A DNA stretch of 64,000 nucleotides from JBCBTD01 sp039818825 (lineage in GTDB: Bacteria > Pseudomonadota > Alphaproteobacteria > Geminicoccales > Geminicoccaceae), in contig JBCBTD010000013.1 in NCBI GenBank assembly GCA_039818825.1, forward strand, positions 1 to 64,000, written 5' to 3'. The notes beneath the pieces are model-generated. The model ran no database searches and was not told the DNA's origin. It was given only the letters and a program-made list of their open reading frames with translations. How positions within the stretch are numbered: position 1 is the stretch's first letter; the number at the start of each line of letters is the position of its first letter. This document shows, in pieces, positions 15,424 to 23,612 of this stretch. Made by a program: the position numbers and the translations under genes.

Positions 15424-15900
15424 TCAGCGGGGTGACGCCGCGATCGGCTGGGCGTAACGCGGCTCCATGTCCCACGGGAACAGAATCCAGGTGTCCTGCG
15501 ACACCTCGGTGATGAACGTGTCGACCACGCTGCGTCCGGCGGGCTTCGCATACACCGTCGCGAAGTGAGCGTCGGGCAGCATTTCGCGAACGATACGACC
15601 GGTCTGGCCGGTATCGACGAGGTCGTCGATGATCAGCCACCCGCGCCCACGGCCGTCGATGTCCTTGAGCACGTTGGGCTCGCGCTGCGCCTCGTGATCG
15701 TAGCTGGCGATGCACACCGTATCGATCAGACGCACGTCGAGTTCGCGTGAAACGATGTGTGCCGGCACCAGGCCGCCCCTGGCGATGGCGACGATTCCGG
15801 ACCACGGCCCGTGCGCGGCAAGCCGCCAGGACAACGCTTTGGCGTCGCGGTGAAGTTCTTCCCAAGAGACCGGGAAATAACGCCGTTCGCTCTCGCTCAC
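15424..15900 (-). CDS. gpt: Xanthine phosphoribosyltransferase (Gpt)
   Basis: Gpt salvages xanthine, guanine and hypoxanthine by transferring them to PRPP. The protein has 158 residues from the GTG at 15900, close to the 152 of E. coli. RYFPVSWEELHRDAKALSWRL is the typical N-terminus, IARGGLVPAHIVSREL the hood region, and GWLIIDDLVDTGQTG the PRPP-binding motif; WILFPWDMEP closes the fold. GGAGGGG lies just before 15900. An earlier in-frame GTG at 15945 would add 15 residues without family support. It converges with the 54-residue ORF. Confidence 0.9.
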   Translation of the reverse strand: MSESERRYFPVSWEELHRDAKALSWRLAAHGPWSGIVAIARGGLVPAHIVSRELDVRLIDTVCIASYDHEAQREPNVLKDIDGRGRGWLIIDDLVDTGQTGRIVREMLPDAHFATVYAKPAGRSVVDTFITEVSQDTWILFPWDMEPRYAQPIAASPR

Positions 15901-16022
15901 CCGCCCCTCCGCCAACTCGCTGGAGCCGGGCTTTAGGGGTGCCACTGCCGGCGGTCAAGCTGGCTCCCGTCGACAGCCCCGCAGCTTGCGCTTACCATCG
16001 GCAGCGTGGAGGGGGGCGGCTC

Positions 16023-16232
16023 ATGCTCGACGACGATCTTCCCGCAAAGCGACCCGTTGGCCCGTCTTTGGGCGGCAGCCTCGCCGGCATCTCCGTCGGC
16101 GATCTCGAAGCCTACATCCAACGGCTCGAGGACGAGATCCGCCGCGTGCAGGCCGAACTCGACCGTCACTCGGCCCACCGGGCCGCGGCCGAAGCGTTGT
16201 TCAAGCCGCGCGGCCCTCAGGACGAGGCGTGA
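16023..16232 (+). CDS. DUF1192 family small protein
   Basis: A 69-residue protein of DUF1192, a small alphaproteobacterial family. The core GISVGDLEAYIQRLEDEIRRV is followed by a heptad-like helix (about 34–60) that probably forms a coiled coil, and a short charged tail. AGGGGGG lies upstream of the ATG at 16023. The stop overlaps the GTG start of the NUDIX gene in GTGA, so translation of the two is likely coupled. The function of the family is not known. Confidence 0.85.
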   Translation: MLDDDLPAKRPVGPSLGGSLAGISVGDLEAYIQRLEDEIRRVQAELDRHSAHRAAAEALFKPRGPQDEA

Positions 16233-16780
16233 CCGTCCGCTACTGCTGCATCTGCGGCTCGCCCACCAGCCGTCAGGTGCCGGCGGGCGACGACCATGAT
16301 CGCGAGGTTTGCACAGCGTGCGGGCACGTCCACTACGAGAACCCCAAAGTCGTGGTCGGCGCCGTCTGCGCCCGCGGCGACCGGATCCTGCTCTGCCGAC
16401 GGGCGATCGAGCCGCGGCGCGGCTTTTGGACGATCCCCGCGGGCTACATGGAGCTTGCAGAAACGCCGGAAGAGGGGGCGATCCGCGAGGCGCACGAGGA
16501 AGCCGAAGCGACCATCGACATTCTGGGATTGCTCGCCGTCTACAGCATCAAGCGGATCGATCAGGTCCAGCTGTTCTATGCCGCCACCTTGCGCTCGGAC
16601 CGGATCGCGGCTGGCCTGGAAACGCTGGAGGTCGCGATGGTGCCGTGGTCAGGAATTCCTTGGGACGACCTTGCCTTCCCGAGCGTCCACTGGGTATTGG
16701 CGGAAGCTCGGCAGCGCGGCATCGCCGATCCTGCACGGACACCGGTGTTGGCAGACCTGCCCGCCGGCCCACGTGGGTGA
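16229..16780 (+). CDS. NUDIX hydrolase with N-terminal zinc ribbon
   Basis: A 183-residue protein. Two CXXC pairs (Cys6/Cys9 and Cys28/Cys31) form a zinc ribbon as in NudC-like and ADP-ribose-type enzymes. The Nudix box is complete: Gly72, Glu78, then REAHEEA at 86–92. Nudix enzymes hydrolyse nucleoside diphosphates linked to another group, such as ADP-ribose or NADH; the zinc ribbon plus this length fits NADH- or ADP-sugar-acting members, but the preferred substrate is unknown. It begins with GTG inside the DUF1192 stop. tRNA-Pro follows 49 bases downstream. Confidence 0.88.
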   Translation: MTVRYCCICGSPTSRQVPAGDDHDREVCTACGHVHYENPKVVVGAVCARGDRILLCRRAIEPRRGFWTIPAGYMELAETPEEGAIREAHEEAEATIDILGLLAVYSIKRIDQVQLFYAATLRSDRIAAGLETLEVAMVPWSGIPWDDLAFPSVHWVLAEARQRGIADPARTPVLADLPAGPRG

Positions 16781-16829
16781 GGCGACCGTCGTTGCTAGTC
16801 ACACGTTCCTTCGTTTACATGCGCGCGCG

Positions 16830-16906
16830 CGGGGCGTAGCTCAGCCTGGTAGAGCGCCAGCTTTGGGAGCTGGATGTCGCGTGTTCGAATCACGCCGCCC
16901 CGACCA
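16830..16906 (+). tRNA. tRNA-Pro (anticodon TGG)
   Basis: A 77-base tRNA with encoded CCA (16904–16906). The acceptor stem CGGGGCG (16830–16836) pairs perfectly with CGCCCCG (16896–16902). The D-arm contains AGCTCAGCCTGGTAGAGC; the anticodon arm is CCAGC–TTTGGGA–GCTGG, giving anticodon TGG, which reads CCA and related proline codons; the T-loop is GTTCGAATC. It lies between the NUDIX gene and a GST gene, whose GTG is only 22 bases past the CCA end. Confidence 0.96.
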
Positions 16907-16928
16907 TGAAGACGACCGGAGCAGCACC

Positions 16929-17996
16929 GTGGCGACGCCCGTGCTGTACGTCGGGAATCGTGCGACCTCGTCCTGGTCGCTCAGGGCGTGGCTGGCACTC
17001 CACTTGGCCGAGCAGCCACTCGACGTCGTCGAGATCGACCTGTTCGCACCTGACCGGGTTCGGCGGATCGAAGCCGTCAGCCCGTCTGGCAAGCTCCCGG
17101 TGCTGGCCCAAGGCGATTTCGTGATCTGGGACAGCATGGCGATCATGGAATGGGCCGCCGAGCTGATGCCCGGCCTCTGGCCGACGGACGCCCGGCAGCG
17201 AGCAGTCGCGCGGTCGGTGGTCGCCGAGATCCACGGCGGCTTGGCATCACTGCGCTCGACCCTGCCGATGGACTGGTTCGCCACCTACACCGTGGCCAAC
17301 CGGCTGCCCGCGAACACCGCAGACGACATCGATCGTGTGCTGGCCAGCTGCCAAGCGCTGCTGACGGCGGGCAGCGCGTCGCCCTTCCTGTTCGGTGACA
17401 CGCCGACGCTTGCGGACGTCGCGCTGGTGCCGATCGCCAGCCGCCTCCGCACCTACGGGTTGATGCCGGACGAAGCGCCGCTCGGGGATTACCTCGAACG
17501 GCTGCTCGGAACGGCTTCACTCGACGAGTGGTTTCTCGACACCGAGCCGCGCCCAGCACTCCCGGTAGCGCCGGCGGTGACGTTGGCGGGTCTCGACGGC
17601 TCGCCGGTTCGCGGCTCGACGGCCTCGCCAAAGGCCGGAACGCGCGCGCCCGCGCCGGCTGCGCCCGACCAGGAGGCCGCCGACGCCACGCACCGGACAT
17701 CCGCAGGACCAAAAAAGTTGGAAGACGTGGTCGCACGTGCGCGGTTCAAGGGCCCGTCGCCCAGCCACGACCAGCGGCCAGCCCCGCGGACGCCCCGGGC
17801 ACCGGACGACCGCGCGTTGCTGCGCCGGCCCGCCCCGTCGACGGAGATCGAGGTCGAGCCGGCGTCGAACGACGCCCCGACCGCGCGTAGCCCACGCGGC
17901 GACGACCAGCCCGGCCTGCCTTGGCTGCGTCGCTGGAGCGGCAGAGCGCCGAGCGTCGACAGCGGCCGCCGCCGCCCGCCGCGCCGCGACAAGTAG
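16929..17996 (+). CDS. Glutathione S-transferase-like protein with long disordered C-terminal tail
   Basis: A 355-residue protein. The first 80 residues are a thioredoxin-type GST domain: NRATSSWSLRAW carries the likely catalytic serine and SGKLPVL the cis-proline; residues 90–205 form the helical C-domain. Then about 150 residues follow that are rich in Pro, Ala, Arg and Ser, with no predicted fold and many charged repeats, ending RRRPPRRDK. Ordinary GSTs stop at about 210. GGAG precedes the GTG at 16929. The gene begins 22 bases after tRNA-Pro, so it is probably released from a common transcript by tRNA processing. Confidence 0.83.
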   Translation: MATPVLYVGNRATSSWSLRAWLALHLAEQPLDVVEIDLFAPDRVRRIEAVSPSGKLPVLAQGDFVIWDSMAIMEWAAELMPGLWPTDARQRAVARSVVAEIHGGLASLRSTLPMDWFATYTVANRLPANTADDIDRVLASCQALLTAGSASPFLFGDTPTLADVALVPIASRLRTYGLMPDEAPLGDYLERLLGTASLDEWFLDTEPRPALPVAPAVTLAGLDGSPVRGSTASPKAGTRAPAPAAPDQEAADATHRTSAGPKKLEDVVARARFKGPSPSHDQRPAPRTPRAPDDRALLRRPAPSTEIEVEPASNDAPTARSPRGDDQPGLPWLRRWSGRAPSVDSGRRRPPRRDK

Positions 17997-18017
17997 CGCG
18001 AAAAAGCGCAACATTTC

Positions 18018-18030
18018 TGTCACACTGACA
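18018..18030. promoter_or_regulatory. TGTCA-N3-TGACA palindrome upstream of phoU
   Basis: A perfect 5-bp inverted repeat with a CAC spacer, 64 bases before the phoU ATG, in the only A/T-richer stretch of this gap. It shares CTGTCA with half of a Pho box, but the tandem 7-bp repeats of a full Pho box are not present. It could be an operator for another dimeric regulator. Confidence 0.35.
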
Positions 18031-18094
18031 ACCTAAACTCATCACGCGGTGGGGGCGCGTGCGCGCCTTACGACCGCCGAGGCCGAGCGCGACC

Positions 18095-18775
18095 ATGCCC
18101 ATCGAACACAGCGTCAAATCCTTCGACACCGATCTCGATGCGTTGGTGAACACCATCGTCGAGATGGGCGGCGTTGCCGAGAGTCAGGTGACTTGGGCCC
18201 TGGCGGCGCTCACCGAGCGCGACTTGATCGCCGGCCAGCGGGCGATCGACAGCGATGCGCGGCTCGACGAGTTGGAGGAACGTGTGGATCAGATGGCGGT
18301 GCGGCTGTTCGCCTTGCGGCAGCCGATGGCCATCGACCTCCGGCTCGTCGCGATGTCGCTGAAGATCTCCAACGACCTGGAGCGAGTCGGCGACTACTCG
18401 GTGAACGTCGCCAAGCGCGCCCGGCGGTTGGCCGACGCGCCGCCGGCACCCGCGATCCGCTCGCTGGGGCGGTTGGGCCGGCTTTGCCAGGACATGCTCA
18501 GCGACGTCATCGACGCCTACATCCAACGCGACGCCCGGAAAGCGATGGCCGTCTGGCACCGCGATACCGAGGTCGACGCCTTCTACGACAGCGTGTTCCG
18601 CGAGCTCCTCACCTACGTCCTCGAAGACCCGCGGACCACGTCGGCTTCGATCGATCTGATGTTCGTGGCGAAGCACTTGGAGCGGATCGGCGACCACAGC
18701 ACCAACATCGCCGAGCGCCTGCACTACGTGATCCACGGTGACCGCATCAACCGGCCACGGAGCGAGTTGCCTTGA
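18095..18775 (+). CDS. phoU: Phosphate signalling protein PhoU
   Basis: A 226-residue all-helical protein with the two repeated three-helix bundles of PhoU. The metal-binding repeats are LERVGDYSVNVAKRA (first half) and LERIGDHSTNIAER (second half). PhoU couples the Pst phosphate transporter to the PhoR/PhoB two-component system and suppresses the pho response when phosphate is plentiful. The ATG at 18095 gives the normal length. phoB follows with a TTGA overlap. The usual pstSCAB and phoR genes are not upstream; tRNA-Pro and the GST gene are, so the cluster is split in this genome. Confidence 0.94.
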   Translation: MPIEHSVKSFDTDLDALVNTIVEMGGVAESQVTWALAALTERDLIAGQRAIDSDARLDELEERVDQMAVRLFALRQPMAIDLRLVAMSLKISNDLERVGDYSVNVAKRARRLADAPPAPAIRSLGRLGRLCQDMLSDVIDAYIQRDARKAMAVWHRDTEVDAFYDSVFRELLTYVLEDPRTTSASIDLMFVAKHLERIGDHSTNIAERLHYVIHGDRINRPRSELP

Positions 18776-19482
18776 AGCCTTACGTGCTGATCGTCGAGGA
18801 CGAGCCGCCGATCCAGGACTTGCTCGCCTACAACCTGCAGACCCACGGTTTCGAGGTCGGCCAAGCCTACGACGGTGAGGACGCGTTGGTCGTGATCGCC
18901 GAGCGCCTCCCCGACCTGTTGATCCTCGACTGGATGTTGCCGCACCTCTCCGGCATCGAGGTGTGCCGCCGCCTCCGCCGCAAGCCTGAGACGCAGCGGC
19001 TGCCGATCATCATGCTGACCGCCCGCGCCGAGGAGCCCGATCGCCTGCGGGGCCTGGAGACCGGCGCCGACGACTTCATCGTCAAGCCGTTCTCCGTCGC
19101 CGAAGTCGTGGCTCGCTCCCGCGCCGTCCTGCGCCGGAGCCGGCCGGCTCTGGAAGAACCGGAGTTGCGTGTCGGCGAGCTGTTGATGGACCTCAACAGC
19201 CACCGCGTGTTCCGCAGCCAGCGGCAGATCCACCTGAGCCCGACCGAGTTCCGCCTGCTGCGCCACCTGATGGAAAACCCGGGCCGGGTCTTCAGCCGGG
19301 CGCAATTGCTCGACGCCGTTTGGGGCATCAATCAGGAGGTCGAGCTGCGCACGGTGGACGCCACGGTCCGCCGTTTGCGCCGGGCGCTCAACGGTCAGGG
19401 CGAACGGGACCTGATGCGCACCGTCCGCGCCGAGGGCTATGCCCTGGATGCCCCCGCAACGGTCAACGGCGAGCCCGCCTGA
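18772..19482 (+). CDS. phoB: Phosphate regulon response regulator PhoB
   Basis: A 236-residue OmpR/PhoB-type regulator. The receiver domain has acidic residues in VEDEP, phosphoacceptor Asp53 in LLILDWMLP, Thr83 and Lys105 in DDFIVKPFS. The C-terminal winged helix includes LSPTEFRLLRHLMENPGR and RTVDATVRRLRRAL. PhoB activates pho-box promoters under phosphate limitation after phosphorylation by PhoR. It starts with TTG at 18772, overlapping the phoU stop. LSPTEFRLL and the direct pairing with phoU support phoB over other OmpR members; no phoR is in view. Confidence 0.92.
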   Translation: MKPYVLIVEDEPPIQDLLAYNLQTHGFEVGQAYDGEDALVVIAERLPDLLILDWMLPHLSGIEVCRRLRRKPETQRLPIIMLTARAEEPDRLRGLETGADDFIVKPFSVAEVVARSRAVLRRSRPALEEPELRVGELLMDLNSHRVFRSQRQIHLSPTEFRLLRHLMENPGRVFSRAQLLDAVWGINQEVELRTVDATVRRLRRALNGQGERDLMRTVRAEGYALDAPATVNGEPA

Positions 19483-19533
19483 ACCGAGCGGCAGATCACC
19501 GCACGCAGCAATCGAATCCCGAGCGACGAGGCG

Positions 19534-21273
19534 CTAGCGCACGTACCAGGCCGGCGCCTCGGCCCGCAATGCGGTGCCGGCCATGGCCGCGCGCAACAGC
19601 CCGCGGACCTCCGCGAGCCCGTGGCTGACCAGGCCAAGCTCGCGCAGAAAGCGCAAGTACGGCGCTGGCGCGTCGGGATAGTGCACGAGTTCCACCGTGG
19701 CTCCGGTCGGCGCACCCACTGCTTCGGTCGCGGCTGCGACGGCATCGACGAACCCGCCCAGATCGTCGACGAGACCGTTGGCGTGGGCTTCGCGCCCGAG
19801 CCAAACGCGTCCGCCGGCGAGCCCGCGGACGGTATCGACAGGGAGGTCGCGACCGGCCGCGACACGCTCCAGAAACTGCCCGTAGGCGACGTCGACGAAG
19901 GCGTCCACCCGCGCCAAGTCAGCCGCGGTCCAAGGCTCGACCAGCGAGGTGAGCGTTCCGGAACCGCCTTGTCGGACGATCGTGACGTCCACGCCGAGCC
20001 GCTCCAACAGCCCCGCCAAGGCCGGCTTGCCGGCGATCACGCCGATCGAGCCGGTGAGCGTCATCGCCGACGCCATGATCCGGCTCGCGTCCATGCTGAT
20101 CCAGTAGCCGCCCGAAGCCGCGACGTCCGCCATCGAGACGACGACCGGGATGCCAGCGCTTCGCGCCTGACGGACCGCCGCGGCAATGGTCTCGGATGCC
20201 ACCGCCGAACCGCCCGGCGAGTTGACCCGCAGCAGCACCGCGTCGACGTCGTCCCGGCGCGCCGCATCGATCGCGGCAGCCACGCTGTCACCGGCGATCT
20301 GCCGGTCGCCGAACGGGTCGTCGCTCTTGCCGCGGAAGATCGGACCCACGGCATGGACGAACCCGATCGTCGCCTCGGCGGCAGGCGTGTCGGCCAACGG
20401 GACGTCCACGTAACGGTCGAGGTCGAAGTTCCCGACCTCGCCGACGCGATCCTCGACCAACTCGCGCAACCGGGCGGCGTGTGCGACCTCGTCGATCAGA
20501 CCGCGCTCGCGCGCCGCTTCGGCGGAGAGCGGCCCCGCCGCCACCGCCGCTTCGACCTCGCTGACGGCAAGACCTCGGCCGCGGGCGATGCCGGTGACCA
20601 GCTCGTCGAAGAGCCCTTCGAGCAGTCGTCGCGTCGTTGCCGCCGATTCTGGTGACGGTGCCGTGCGGCTGACCGACTCCAACGCGGATTTGAACGCCTC
20701 GCGCTGCACCACTTGGAAATCGACGTCGTAGTCGTCGAGCAGCCGCCGAACGAACACCTGCTCGCTCTGCAAACCGACGATCGCGACGCTACCGACGGGC
20801 TGCACCTGGACGTGCTCGAACGCGGCAGCGAGATAGGTTCCGACCAGCCCACCATCCAGCTCGCCAAGGCTGTCGGCGTACACGGCCGTCAGCTTGCCAG
20901 CGTCGCGGAGTGCGGCAATCGCGGTATGGAGTTCCTCGGCCGCGGTCGCGCTGAAGCCCGTGCCGTCGACACGGGCGACCACACCGGCAACCCGCGGATC
21001 GCGCTTGGCGCGATCGAGTGCGACGAGCACCTCGGGCAGCGAGGGGCGAGCGCCGATCCCCAATGCCGCGATCGAGCGGAAGCCGGACGGCTTCTCTGGC
21101 ACGCCGCCGCGCCAGTCGGCCACGAGGACGACCTGGTCCGGCATGGTCGCATCGGAACGGACGAGGCCGGAGAACCAATAGGCGGCACCAAGGCCGCCGG
21201 CGACCATCAGCACCGCTACGAAACCGATCGCCGCCAGGAGGCGGACGGTCCAACGGAGCAGGAAGCGGACCAC
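19534..21273 (-). CDS. sppA: Signal peptide peptidase SppA, long (67K) type
   Basis: SppA is a membrane-bound protease that degrades cleaved signal peptides. The 579-residue length fits the tandem-repeat 67K type. One transmembrane helix is at about 10–35. The catalytic lysine is expected at Lys195 in REAFKSALE of the first repeat and the nucleophile at Ser387 in DVAASGGYW of the second, the Ser-Lys dyad of this family. NSPGG (351–355) precedes the active serine. The gene ends 51 bases from phoB on the other strand and starts one base after rlmN ends, so the two form one transcript. Confidence 0.93.
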   Translation of the reverse strand: MVRFLLRWTVRLLAAIGFVAVLMVAGGLGAAYWFSGLVRSDATMPDQVVLVADWRGGVPEKPSGFRSIAALGIGARPSLPEVLVALDRAKRDPRVAGVVARVDGTGFSATAAEELHTAIAALRDAGKLTAVYADSLGELDGGLVGTYLAAAFEHVQVQPVGSVAIVGLQSEQVFVRRLLDDYDVDFQVVQREAFKSALESVSRTAPSPESAATTRRLLEGLFDELVTGIARGRGLAVSEVEAAVAAGPLSAEAARERGLIDEVAHAARLRELVEDRVGEVGNFDLDRYVDVPLADTPAAEATIGFVHAVGPIFRGKSDDPFGDRQIAGDSVAAAIDAARRDDVDAVLLRVNSPGGSAVASETIAAAVRQARSAGIPVVVSMADVAASGGYWISMDASRIMASAMTLTGSIGVIAGKPALAGLLERLGVDVTIVRQGGSGTLTSLVEPWTAADLARVDAFVDVAYGQFLERVAAGRDLPVDTVRGLAGGRVWLGREAHANGLVDDLGGFVDAVAAATEAVGAPTGATVELVHYPDAPAPYLRFLRELGLVSHGLAEVRGLLRAAMAGTALRAEAPAWYVR

Positions 21274-21274
21274 C

Positions 21275-22381
21275 TCAGACGGCTCCCGGAACGGCTTCGG
21301 CCACCCGGCGCGCCCGCTCGCTGACGGTCTTCAGCTGCCCGCACGCGGCGAAGATGTCGCGGCCGCGGGGCGTGCGCACCGGCGACGCAAAACCCGCCGC
21401 TTCGACGATCTGGGCGAACGCTTCGATGCGCGGCCACGGCGAGCAGACGTAGGCCGAGCCTGGCCAGGGGTTGAACGGGATGAGATTGACCTTGGCCGGG
21501 AAGCCGCGCAGCAGCCGCACCAGCACTCGCGCGTCGGCATCCGTGTCGTTGATGCCGTCCAGCATCACGTACTCGAAGGTGATCGGCCGTCCGTCGTGGG
21601 GATAGGCGCGGCAGGCGGCGAGCAGATCGGCGATGTTCCATTTGCGATTGATCGGGACCAAGACGTCGCGCAACGGATCGCGCACGGCGTGCAAGGAGAT
21701 GGCGAGCTTGCAGCGGAGGTCATGGCCGGCTTCGCCGATGCGCGGTACGACGCCGGAGGTCGACAAGGTGATCTTGCGCCGCGAAATGGCTATGCCCTCG
21801 CCGTCCATGGCGATCTTGAGCGCGGCTTTGACGTTGTCGTAGTTGAACAGCGGTTCGCCCATGCCCATGACGACGATGTTGGTGAGCCGCCGGGCTCGCC
21901 GCTCGTCCCAGTCGCCGAGTGTGTCGCGGGCGATCCTGATCTGTTCGACGATCTCGCCCGCCGTGAGGTTGCGAACCAGCTTCATGGTCCCGGTGTGGCA
22001 GAACGTGCAGCTCAGCGTGCATCCCACCTGGGTGGAGATGCAAAGGGCGCCCCGGTCGGGCTCCGGGATGTAGACCGCCTCGACCTCGCGTCCATCGACG
22101 AGCCGCACCAGCCACTTGATGGTGCCGTCGTCGGACCGCTGCTCGGTGGCCACGGTCGGGCGTTGCCACGGCAGAAGTTCGGCCAGCCGGACCCGCAGCT
22201 CCGCCGGCAGGTCGGTCATGGCGTCGTAGGCGGGGGCACCCCGGCGATAGAGCCACCCCCAAAGCTGGAACGTCCGCATCCGGAGTTGCCGGTCGGGAAC
22301 GCCCGCCGCTCGGAGATGGCCCTCGAGCGTCTCCCGGTCGAGCCCGACCGGACCGTCGGCCGTGGGTCCGCGCGCGCTCAC
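21275..22381 (-). CDS. rlmN: RlmN, dual-specificity 23S rRNA/tRNA adenine-C2 methyltransferase
   Basis: RlmN is a radical SAM enzyme that methylates C2 of A2503 in 23S rRNA and A37 of some tRNAs. The 368-residue protein has the Fe-S motif CTLSCTFC (Cys121, 125, 128), the strand GMGEPLFNYDNV and the C-terminal TPRGRDIFAACGQL with the methyl-carrying cysteine near 350. It starts with GTG at 22381, overlapping the stop of the IalB-like gene by four bases (GTGA), and is followed by sppA. Confidence 0.95.
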   Translation of the reverse strand: MSARGPTADGPVGLDRETLEGHLRAAGVPDRQLRMRTFQLWGWLYRRGAPAYDAMTDLPAELRVRLAELLPWQRPTVATEQRSDDGTIKWLVRLVDGREVEAVYIPEPDRGALCISTQVGCTLSCTFCHTGTMKLVRNLTAGEIVEQIRIARDTLGDWDERRARRLTNIVVMGMGEPLFNYDNVKAALKIAMDGEGIAISRRKITLSTSGVVPRIGEAGHDLRCKLAISLHAVRDPLRDVLVPINRKWNIADLLAACRAYPHDGRPITFEYVMLDGINDTDADARVLVRLLRGFPAKVNLIPFNPWPGSAYVCSPWPRIEAFAQIVEAAGFASPVRTPRGRDIFAACGQLKTVSERARRVAEAVPGAV

Positions 22382-22908
22382 GAACAGGTCCGGGTAAGCG
22401 CCTCGGCGGCGGCGGTGAAGCCGAGCAGCGAGTAAGTGTCCTCGGACCAGGTATCGAGTGTCGACGTGCCGCGAACGGTCAGATTGATGCCCGACCGCAT
22501 CGCACCGATCAGCGCCTCGTCGTCGGCGGCGCCACGACTCCAGGCATATTCGCCTTGGGTAAAGAACTGGAACGTTCGGTTGCCGTCGACGACCACCCGG
22601 ACCTCGCTGCCCTCCTTGTAGGCGTAGCCCGGCTGGACGCTGACTTCGCCTGGGCCCGCACGACCGGCGACCCGGGTGACCAGCATGGCCGGGTCACCGC
22701 GCCGGTTGTAGTTGCCGTCCTGGTTGGTCGGCTCGGTGGCGATGAAGCAGAGCTTGCGGTCGCCGTCTTCGTAGGTGAACAGGCTCCAGTCGCGATAGGC
22801 GGCGACGAACTGCTGCTGGGCGACGGCCGGCCACGTCGTGAGCAAGAGAACGAGCGAGAGCAAGGCAAGGTGCAGACGCAGCAGCATGGGTGTCGGGCGC
22901 TCGGTCAT
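22378..22908 (-). CDS. Invasion-associated locus B (IalB) family periplasmic protein
   Basis: A 176-residue exported protein with a signal peptide (LLSLVLLLTTWPAVAQ) and an IalB-like domain: YRDWSLFTYEDGDRKLCFIATEP, the YAYKEGSEVRVVVDG strand and a C-terminal cysteine that may pair with the first. The family is common in alphaproteobacteria; in Bartonella IalB helps red-cell invasion, but in free-living species the role is unknown. ATG 22908 is chosen; ATG 22887 also leaves an intact signal peptide. rlmN overlaps its stop. Confidence 0.8.
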   Translation of the reverse strand: MTERPTPMLLRLHLALLSLVLLLTTWPAVAQQQFVAAYRDWSLFTYEDGDRKLCFIATEPTNQDGNYNRRGDPAMLVTRVAGRAGPGEVSVQPGYAYKEGSEVRVVVDGNRTFQFFTQGEYAWSRGAADDEALIGAMRSGINLTVRGTSTLDTWSEDTYSLLGFTAAAEALTRTCS

Positions 22909-23005
22909 GATTTGGGATGCCTGAATAGTAGAGAGCGGAACGGCGCGCGTGAAGCATCCGACGACGCCGCACGCAAGGCTCCAAGACCGCGCGGGGCAGC
23001 CCGTG

Positions 23006-23545
23006 TCAGGGACGCCGCAGCCGCGGCCCGCCGTGGACGTGTACGGGCGCAGCCGCCGTCGGTCCACCGGCGCGGACCGGGCGTTCGGCAAAACGCCCGA
23101 GCGACAGCATCCGGTCGTACATCACGATCGCCGCGGCAACCCCGAGATTGACGCAGAACCGGGTCGGAATCCGGACCACGTGATCGCAACGCGCGACCAT
23201 GGCCGGGCTCAGGCTACCTCGCTCCGGGCCGAGCACGTAGGCGGCGCTGCGGGGATGGCGAAAGCTCGGCAGATCGATCGCCTCGTCGACGAGTTCGACG
23301 CCGACCAACCGGCAGCTGCGCGGCAATTGGAGATCGGCGACCGCCGGGTAAGCGTAGAGCGGCAGTTGCGCCTCGGCACGGGTGGTGTCGGACTTGGCTT
23401 CGGCGACGTTCCACGCCGCGTCGATCATGAAGACGAAGCTCGCGCCGAACGCGTGGGCGGTCCGCACCAACGTGCCCAGGTTCATGGGCTTGCTGATCGC
23501 CTCTGCGCCGACCGCGAAATAGCCGCGTTGCATGGGTTCCTGCAT
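23006..23545 (-). CDS. TrmH-family (SPOUT) RNA methyltransferase
   Basis: A 179-residue SPOUT methyltransferase. The N-terminal strand holds NLGTLVRTAHAFGASFVFMI (the NxG..R motif), and the knot region has LGPERGSLSPAMVARCD and NLGVAAAIVMYDRM, which binds AdoMet. These enzymes methylate ribose 2'-OH groups in tRNA or rRNA. It lacks an N-terminal RNA-binding extension, as in small TrmL/TrmH-like proteins; the target nucleotide is not known. ATG 23545 is preferred, ATG 23533 is also possible. It is divergent from the quinone oxidoreductase gene. Confidence 0.85.
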   Translation of the reverse strand: MQEPMQRGYFAVGAEAISKPMNLGTLVRTAHAFGASFVFMIDAAWNVAEAKSDTTRAEAQLPLYAYPAVADLQLPRSCRLVGVELVDEAIDLPSFRHPRSAAYVLGPERGSLSPAMVARCDHVVRIPTRFCVNLGVAAAIVMYDRMLSLGRFAERPVRAGGPTAAAPVHVHGGPRLRRP

Positions 23546-23612
23546 GGACCGGTTCTTGCCACCGGCGACGCCTTCGGCCAAGCATTCCAACTCGGAGCGA
23601 AGGAGAGGGCCG

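Noticed and set aside
17997..18015. GCGCGAAAAAGCGC as a terminator of the GST gene
   Set aside because: The stem is only four base pairs and no T-run follows.
18010..18035. Pho box before phoU
   Set aside because: Only one CTGTCA half-site is present. The tandem repeat at 11-base spacing is missing, so the site is reported as a palindrome only.
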